From: Syncephalastrum monosporum B8922 | Lineage: Eukaryota; Mucoromycota; Mucoromycetes; Mucorales; Syncephalastraceae | NCBI GenBank assembly: GCA_000697355.1 | Contig: JNEN01001255.1 | Location: 1 to 24,369 of the forward strand | Length of the DNA stretch: 24,369 nt | Direction: 5' to 3' | Shown here: one piece after another, positions 18,128 through 24,369 of the stretch | Layout: every line of letters begins with the position of its first letter | How positions within the stretch are numbered: the stretch's first letter is position 1 | The notes under the pieces: model-generated | Told to the model about the DNA's origin: nothing | Database searches by the model: none | The model's input: the letters and a program-made list of their open reading frames with translations, nothing else | Made by a program: the position numbers and the translations under genes

Positions 18128-18705
18128 TCATCTAGATGTATATCGCGATGATAGGACTGTATCCCACCAGCCAAATACTGCCCGTACATCTGTCGCATGG
18201 ACCTTAGCACTCATATAAAATGCCTTTGCAGACGGAGGGGAATTGACCGGGATGCACCTGACTGCTTGGCATCTAAAAGACGAAGATGAAGAGGCCCAAA
18301 TATTTACGGTATCTAATACCCTGTTCGAAGAAAAACCCGCATAGACCTTGGCACCCATAGGAGATGGCTTCCCACCCGAAGGGGACGCGACCAGGATGAC
18401 CTTGACTGGTAGGGGGTCTAAAAAGCAACATGCTGACGCGGACATGGTTGGACAGTGGGGTTTGATGGCAAAAGTAATTGCTTTATTGTTAGAACCCGAA
18501 GGGAACTCCTTTTTATCTTCGGTCGGGGTTCTTTCCAACCTGGCAGGGCAGGCAGAAACGGCGTGGCGCGGCTGGCAGCAAGACATGCACAGGTTCTGGC
18601 GGCGGCGACAGTCCTTCTCGGATGTGCTTAGCGGCGAAAACTTGTTGCACACCGCACAGCGTCGAGGTCCATGGAATCCACACCCGTGTCATTGATAGGG
18701 GCAGA
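18128..18705 (-). pseudogene. Ty3/gypsy-like gag remnant with CCHC zinc knuckle
   Basis: On the reverse strand a segment with SMDLDAV, typical of fungal gag proteins just before the knuckle, ends at a stop. The knuckle itself continues in another frame: RRRQNLCMSCCQPRHAVSAC, which fits Cys-x2-Cys-x4-His-x4-Cys with the usual Gly before His replaced by Arg. About 130 further codons stay open to a stop at 18128, without a recognisable protease motif. The frame change, the stop upstream and the lack of reverse transcriptase or integrase mark it as a dead fragment of an LTR retrotransposon. No LTRs were identified. The arrestin gene starts about 210 bp away on the other strand. Confidence 0.6.
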
Positions 18706-18796
18706 AAGGGGTTAGTAATTACCTGTGATGGAGGACGAAAGATACCGCCAAATTTATTAGCCGTCAAGATCTAGTATGGATGCGGATAAGGATCTA

Positions 18797-18842
18797 CGGG
18801 AGGACGCTGAGCAACATCATCGACTCATATTTTGTCCTCCCG
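18797..18842 (+). repeat. 9-bp perfect inverted repeat upstream of the arrestin start
   Basis: CGGGAGGAC (18797-18805) and GTCCTCCCG (18834-18842) are exact complements around a 28-nt loop. They end 75 nt before the chosen start codon, so if transcribed they would form a stable 5'-leader stem. Confidence 0.6.
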
Positions 18843-18917
18843 CCAATGGAAACGACCCCGCATTTAGTTTCTTTTTGTTTCTTTTTCTGCTGTATACATA
18901 TTCTAACCCGTGCGAGC

Positions 18918-20108
18918 ATGTCTTCGGCCGTCCTGGAACGGCGTCTGTCGGTGCAAGACGTACGCGATGCGCCTCCGCTGGCCGCCTACAATCACTCGCC
19001 GCATGTGCCGGAAGCGACGCGCTACATCCCACGACTCTCGCCCCTGTATCGGCGTGCGCCGGTACGGTTCAGTATCCAGCCCACGATGCAGGATACCTTT
19101 GAGTGCTCTCCCGGCTCGATTTTCCAGGGCACCATCCACCTGCAACTGGCAGAGCCGCTGGCGGCACAGCACCTGAAGCTCGCCTTTCGCGGGCTAGGTG
19201 AGTTATCAGTTATGCTCTGACGGGTAATACAGCGCTTACGCTGATAGCATGACATAGAGCGACTCAACTACGATGCGATGGGATGGGGACGCACACGCAA
19301 GCAAGCAGTGATATTCTCGGTGCGCCTCTTGGTATGGGGCCAGCCGCCCAGCGCGACGACGTGGCCTGTCCTAGAGAGCGGCATTCACTTCTTCCCGTTT
19401 TGGTGCGAAATGCCCATGGTCAATTATGCGACGACATGCAGTAGACCCCACACGAGCCAAGAGCCTTACCAGACTGTCATGGAGCTCGTTGCCTCGCTCG
19501 AGCGACCGGGCGATCGCCCATTCCAAACCGAGCCCTGCTATGTGTCCTTCCGCCCGGTCGTGCCTACCCCGCCCATCCCGCGCCCGCTACAGGACACCCA
19601 CGCCTGGGTCCGCCTTGTCTCGGTCTCGCCGACGGCTATCCGCGTGGACATCCTCGATGCCAGTCTGGAGCAGTACACAATCGGCATGGCGTTGCATTGC
19701 CAGTCGAAAATCACCACGTCTGGGTTCCGTCACCTCAAAACAGCGGTGGTTGCACGGACTGAAAAAAGTCATGTGCGCCATTTGGCATTGGCATTGCCGC
19801 ACCGACTCTCTCCCACGCTGACCTATGCTAAGCACCTCCAAGTCCACTACTCCCTCCACATCTTTGCATCCAAAAAGCGGCACCTTACAAAAAAGAGGAA
19901 GAGGTCCGTCGTCCTGCCTATCGTACTCGGGACCTTGCCTGTCGGTGAGCCTGCACCCGCCAACGTCCTTCCCTTCACACATCCGTCCGTTCTCGAAGAT
20001 ACCACGCCATTTACCAAACCACGCTTGTTCCGCTCTTCTCTGGACGCCATCGACCATCCTCTCCCGCCGTACGACGAGGCCAAACCGCCGTCCTACGTCT
20101 CGCTCTGA
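18918..20108 (+). CDS. Alpha-arrestin (ART/ARRDC-type) ubiquitin-ligase adaptor with PY motifs
   Basis: Exons 18918-19197 and 19258-20108 encode 376 residues. The N-terminal half has an arrestin-type beta-sandwich pattern (PGSIFQGTIHLQLAEPLAAQ, LKLAFRGLGERLNYD). The second half continues with another beta-rich domain. The C-terminus ends PLPPYDEAKPPSYVSL, giving LPPY (362-365) and PPSY (370-373), which fit Rsp5/Nedd4 WW-domain ligands. Family knowledge: fungal alpha-arrestins recruit Rsp5 to plasma-membrane transporters so that they are ubiquitinated and endocytosed. ATG 18918 follows a pyrimidine-rich leader; in-frame ATGs at 18780 and 18846 would add an unusual Phe/Cys-rich N-terminus and seem less likely. 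The gene converges on ISWI with 71 bp between stop codons. Its cargo is unknown. Confidence 0.85.
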
Positions 20109-20129
20109 TTGTAAACGATGAAACTGTAC

Positions 20130-20135
20130 TTTATT
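20130..20135 (-). promoter_or_regulatory. AATAAA polyadenylation signal for the ISWI gene
   Basis: AATAAA on the reverse strand lies 45 nt past the ISWI stop codon. It sits inside the 71-bp gap to the convergent arrestin gene. Confidence 0.55.
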
Positions 20136-20160
20136 TGTAGATATCAACCCTGTCTTTTTC

Positions 20161-20166
20161 AATAAA
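20161..20166 (+). promoter_or_regulatory. AATAAA polyadenylation signal for the arrestin gene
   Basis: AATAAA on the forward strand lies 53 nt past the arrestin stop codon and 14 nt short of the ISWI coding end. Cleavage at a usual distance would fall within the ISWI last exon. Confidence 0.55.
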
Positions 20167-20179
20167 CCGCCTGCATTTT

Positions 20180-23100
20180 TCAACGACGGCCGCGTGCCCG
20201 TGGCGTGGGAGTGCCTGTTTTGGCGGCTGTCTTCTTTTTCTTCTCCTCCTGTGCGCTTTCCTCCAGCTCAGAATTCTCCTTTTGGATTAACCCGATCAGG
20301 GTGTTGCATCGCCGTGCAATCTCTTGCGACGTTCTCGACTTCAGGAACCAGTCAAATCGGAACATGGGCGAGTTCTTGATTTCCCGCCGGATGTAGTCGT
20401 ATACGTTCTCGGTACCGTAGCCGTACTTCTCCAGCATCACAAGCAAGAATCGGTCTTCCTCTTCCGTATAGTTTTTGCCCTTGGTCGGCTGTGTGTAATG
20501 TATCTTGAGCTGTTGTAGCGGAACCCGGTGTCTCGACACCTTCTCCGTCAACTGCTCCTGGATGTCCGCCATCTTCTCGAGCTCACTTTCACCTCGCTCG
20601 ATCTTGGTGATGTGGCGCTCATAGTCTACGTATACCATGTGTTTAGTCACACCTTGCATCGAAGCCTTCCGGTCACTTACCCGAAATCTCCTTGTACCGC
20701 GCCCAGAAGGCCTTGGAGTATTTCTTGACCTCGTCCAGGGTCTTGCCTTCGGTCTCGGTAGCAATCGCTTCCAAGTTCTTTCTGCCGTACTTCGCACAAG
20801 CATTGATGAAGTTCATAAAGTCCTTCTTGCTCCAGTTGTGGAAACCCTGTATACAAAGTCATTCAGTTATAGGCAGTTATTACAAACATGCAGCTATTGA
20901 TTACCTCTTGGTAAAGCTCTTTGCGCTCCTCCTCCTCTTCTTCTGTCAGAGGTTCTGCTTCGTCGATCTTCTTTTGCTCTTCTGCACGCTCCTTTTCGAG
21001 CTCTTCGACCACCTTGGCATCACCCTCATCAGAGACTGGGGGGATTTTATAGCCGAGTGATTTCTATGATGGATACTCAGTATATGCAAAAGCTGCTCTC
21101 CGAACCACAGTACGATACATACCCGAAGATAGAGAGTGTCTCTTTCATTCAGCTCGTGAAGGCGCGGGGGATAGAACTGGAAGTCCTCACTGCACACAAA
21201 AGAAGTATTGATTAAGATAATTCAGCGAACTGAACGGTGCTACTTACGCAGAGTAACGCTTCGCGCGAGGAGCTTTGGTCGATGGCGTCTTGGTGCTAAT
21301 CCGTAATGCCTCCTTGTAATAGTCATCTACAGCGTAGTTGGCCTTGCGTTCACGCTTGGCCGGGCCAAGCCAGGAGAGACCAGCACCACCGGCTTTCCGC
21401 TACATGCGAATATTTCCTTTAGTCAGACCATTCGTATTGACAGAGACAATAACAAACCTTATTGCTCCAATCTTCACCGTTCCACTGGTATGCGCTTTCA
21501 GATGTGAAATTCCGCAACTCGTCAATGTTGAGGTTAGAGTATTTCTTGTTCAGCTCTTGTGTCTTTTCTTCGCCGCGACGGAGGATCTCTTCAATATCAA
21601 TATCATCCTCGTCCTTGGTGTTGCCCTCGGCATCTTTGAAAATCTTTTCGGCACCGTGCTGGATCATGTTGAGCAGGTCATCCTTGCTAGGTGCTATATA
21701 CAGTTGAGTGACAACGTGAGACAATGAATCAAGAAAAACTTCAGTCTGTCCTTACCTTTCTGCGCCTGCTGAGCGCGACCTTGCTGAATCACAAGCTGGT
21801 CAAGGCGCAACTTTTGGGCAGCACGCTCCAGAACTTTCTCTTCGATGGCGTTCTACCCTCAAGAGTGAGACAATCTACAAGACCACGCGGAAAATATTAC
21901 CTCTGTGATGAAGCGGAATACGCAGACTTGTTTTGTCTGACCAATACGATGGGCACGATCCATAGCTTGGAGATCCACTTGAGGGTTCCTATACAGCAGT
22001 TAGTATCCAAAAGATGACCGAGGGAGCCACATACCAATCACTGTCAAAAAGAATCACGATATCTGCCGTCGTCAAGTTGATACCGAGACCACCCGCTCTT
22101 GTAGTAAGCAAAAAGATATATTTGTCACTGCCAGGGCGGTTGTACTCGTCGATGGCATCGATACGGTCCTCTTGGCTTGTCTGACCATCGATACGGCAGT
22201 ATTCTATGGATATGCGTTCAATATGGTTTCTTCTTTTTTTTAAAAAAAAACAACTGCCATACCATAGCCCTTCCACCAACAGTAGTCCTCGAGAATGTCC
22301 AAGACACGACTCATCTGACTGAAAAGCAGAACACGCGAGCCTTGGGCCTTCAGCTTAGTCAAAAGACGGTCCAGGACGACCATTTTGGCGGCATTATCGA
22401 CAATGTGCTGATCGGTTGTATAAGGCGGGCCCGGTTCCTGTTATAGAGAAAAAGAATAAGCGCAAAGGTCAGGAAGCACGTTGATGAACTTACAGCGCCA
22501 TCAAAGAGATAGGGATGATTGCAGCACTTGCGAAGTTGCATCACAATGTTCAGAAGGCGCGTCTTGCCCTCACGCTTGGACATGCCAGAGGCGCCTATGG
22601 TACCATATTTAGTACAAACTGATCCACGGATGATACGGATGATCTCTCTAGGTACAATGGAAAGCTTACCGTTGATGGCATCAATGTCCTTCTCGAGAAT
22701 TCTCTGGTACCATTTGCGTTGCATTGCGCTCATCTTGACATACACGTTGATCTCCTTCTTGGGAAGCAGCGATTTTTCGACATCGGACTTGAGACGACGC
22801 AGCAAGAAGGGACGGAGCACCTTGTGCAGCTGTTCAATGACTTTCTTTTGGTCACCCTCTTGGTTCTCGAACCATTCGTCAAAGGCTTCCGAAGAGCTAA
22901 AGACGTCAGGGAGAAGGAAATTGAGAAGAGCCTAGAGTGACGATATTGTAAGTAACCGATATCATCATATCATATTCCTTTTGTACCCAAAGTTCGTGGA
23001 GATTGTTCTGAAGCGGCGTGCCTGTGATAAGCATGCGGTTTTTGGATTCGAGAATACGAACGATTTGCGAAAGCATCGAATTCTCGTTCTTGATGCGATG

Positions 23101-24363
23101 CGCTTCGTCAATGATGATGTATTTCCACGAGATCTTCTTGAATTGCGTTTTCTCCTTTAAGCACGTCTCGTAAGATGTAATGCAGACTTCGAAATTGGCA
23201 TCCTTCAGGCGCGAGTTGATCAATTGTTGCTACAATATATTTTGAGTCATGTGTGTCGAAAGTAATGAGCCTGAGACATACTCTTGCTTCCTTATCACCG
23301 TGGAAAATGAATGCGTCGAAATCGGGGACCCATTTGTCGAATTCGTTTTTCCAGTTGTGCAAGGTCGACTTGGGAACGACGACGAGATGGGGGCCCTTGT
23401 TGCCTCGCAAGTGTTTCAAGTAACCAAGAAAAGAGATGGTTTGCAGCGTTTTACCGAGACCCTACAGTCTGTGAGTGAATTGGCCGCTTTGGTCCATACC
23501 ATGGCATACCATCTCATCTGCGAGGATACCGTTGATGCCGTTCTCGTACAGAGACACCATCCAATTCAAGCCTTGCACTTGGTAGTCACGCAGAGTACCA
23601 CCCGTGACATCTAATGAGGGATAATAAATGAAAAGATTCAAAATCGAAAGAAGTGACATACATGCTGGGGATTCCGTGAAGACGGTCAGTTGCTCGTCGC
23701 CTTCGTGTTCTTCGTCCTTGAGGATCTCCTCGTCTTCCTCTTTTTCCGTCTTTCGTCGTCGGCGAGAACTGATACGCCCATAAGTCAATAAATTTTTCAT
23801 CCATGAGAGAGGTGTAATGATTCTTACCCCTCCTCAGCCTTGCTTTTGCTCTGCTGCTCTTTCAGGACTTTCTTCAAGGCATCGTCTTTGTCAGACTTCA
23901 GGTCTAAGAAATGGGCAAACAGTTCTGTCTGGCCAAGCAGATAGCGATAGCGCTTCACTCGGCCTTCATACTGCATTTGAATGGTCAGCCTGTCAGTCAC
24001 ATTGGAATAGAGAGAGCTTGGATGGTGGATGGCGATCGTACCGTTGAAGCGTCCGTCTCTTTGTACTCGAGAGGAGTCGTTGCAGGCGACGCCTGATGTT
24101 GAAACAAATAGGTGAATACGGTGCTGTTCGATTCAGTATCACAAGTGGTCTTACTTGAGCAGAGGGGGTACCAATCTGTTGATCAAAGAGTTGATTTATT
24201 AAAAATGAGCAAAGAGTTCCGCATCAAGCCAATGTCAAATATTCTTACAGGTGTGTCCTCTGTCTTGTGATCAACGTCCATAGGAGAAGTCTGTCAGGTA
24301 TCGTTTAGCCAACCCATGGTTACCCTGATGTTGAAGATTCACGACAATCCTTACGTTCGACAT
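20180..24363 (-). CDS. ISWI: ISWI-family ATP-dependent chromatin remodeller, 21 exons
   Basis: Exons 24363-24355, 24290-24249, 24175-24155, 24092-24042, 23970-23828, 23768-23662, 23610-23510, 23461-23282, 23229-22987, 22931-22670, 22594-22494, 22437-22263, 22203-22035, 21988-21901, 21852-21756, 21693-21458, 21399-21248, 21189-21123, 21063-20905, 20846-20681, 20625-20180 give 1004 residues in continuous phase. Landmarks: basic-acidic AutoN-like [13 protein letters not shown] (about 91-103), Walker A GLGKT (159-163), DEAH (259-262), helicase motif [10 protein letters not shown] (545-552), a HAND region, SANT (from about 802, [13 protein letters not shown]) and SLIDE (about 905-965, [14 protein letters not shown]), then a basic tail. 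Family knowledge: ISWI slides and spaces nucleosomes using ATP, with HAND-SANT-SLIDE reading linker DNA. The first exon would be only ATG TCG AAC. Just 6 nt lie upstream in the window, so an earlier exon cannot be excluded. Confidence 0.95.
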
Positions 24364-24369
24364 CTTCCG

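Noticed and set aside
1..24369. CRISPR arrays, tRNA genes, bacterial-type operons or origins
   Set aside because: I found no regularly spaced direct repeats, no convincing tRNA T-loop/acceptor arrangement and no prokaryotic organisation. A tRNAscan run would settle the tRNA question.

Overview
This window is nuclear DNA from a fungus. Intron-rich protein genes (introns mostly 46-86 nt, GT..AG) sit next to intergenic stretches rich in transposon debris. The gene set points to an early-diverging lineage, most likely Mucoromycota: a Fanzor nuclease, a TBCK-type TBC/pseudokinase, ISWI, a MET30/sconB F-box protein and a Ty3-like gag relic. The lineage is inferred from gene content and architecture; no marker gene fixes it.

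Layout. 1-1868: the 3' part of a Fanzor (eukaryotic TnpB-like, RNA-guided nuclease family) gene. It is interrupted by a frame change at an A10 run and followed at once by three small perfect hairpins. 1869-3412: intergenic. 3413-5178 (+): an eight-exon monocarboxylate-transporter-type MFS permease with three microexons. 5179-7330: mostly non-coding, with one old reverse-strand coding fragment. 7331-9031 (+): a compact coiled-coil plus C-terminal PH protein of the Num1/Mcp5 cortical-anchor type. 9211-11179 (-): a MET30/sconB-like F-box/WD40 protein. 11780-15474 (-): a complete 13-exon TBCK homologue (pseudokinase, TBC RabGAP, rhodanese). 16011-16308 (-): a candidate Pol III non-coding RNA of about 300 nt with a TATA box, several stems and a T6 terminator, next to a 16-bp perfect inverted repeat. 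17540-18705: two small palindromic repeats and a broken gag zinc-knuckle fragment. 18918-20108 (+): an alpha-arrestin with C-terminal PY motifs. 20180-24363 (-): a complete 21-exon ISWI chromatin remodeller.

All exon-intron structures were read by hand from splice sites and phase continuity. Each of the six spliced genes gives an intact reading frame: 441, 491, 638, 986, 376 and 1004 residues. The genes are unrelated housekeeping functions: transport, cortical anchoring, SCF ubiquitin ligase, Rab regulation, endocytic adaptor and nucleosome sliding. There is no operon-like logic. Two convergent pairs have very short gaps, and their polyadenylation signals predict overlapping 3' ends.

The most unusual items are the Fanzor locus with its rearranged catalytic glutamate and adjoining hairpins, the unidentified structured RNA at 16 kb, and three stop-free introns of length 3n. 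One of those introns would insert 17 residues into the arginine-finger motif of the TBCK GAP domain.
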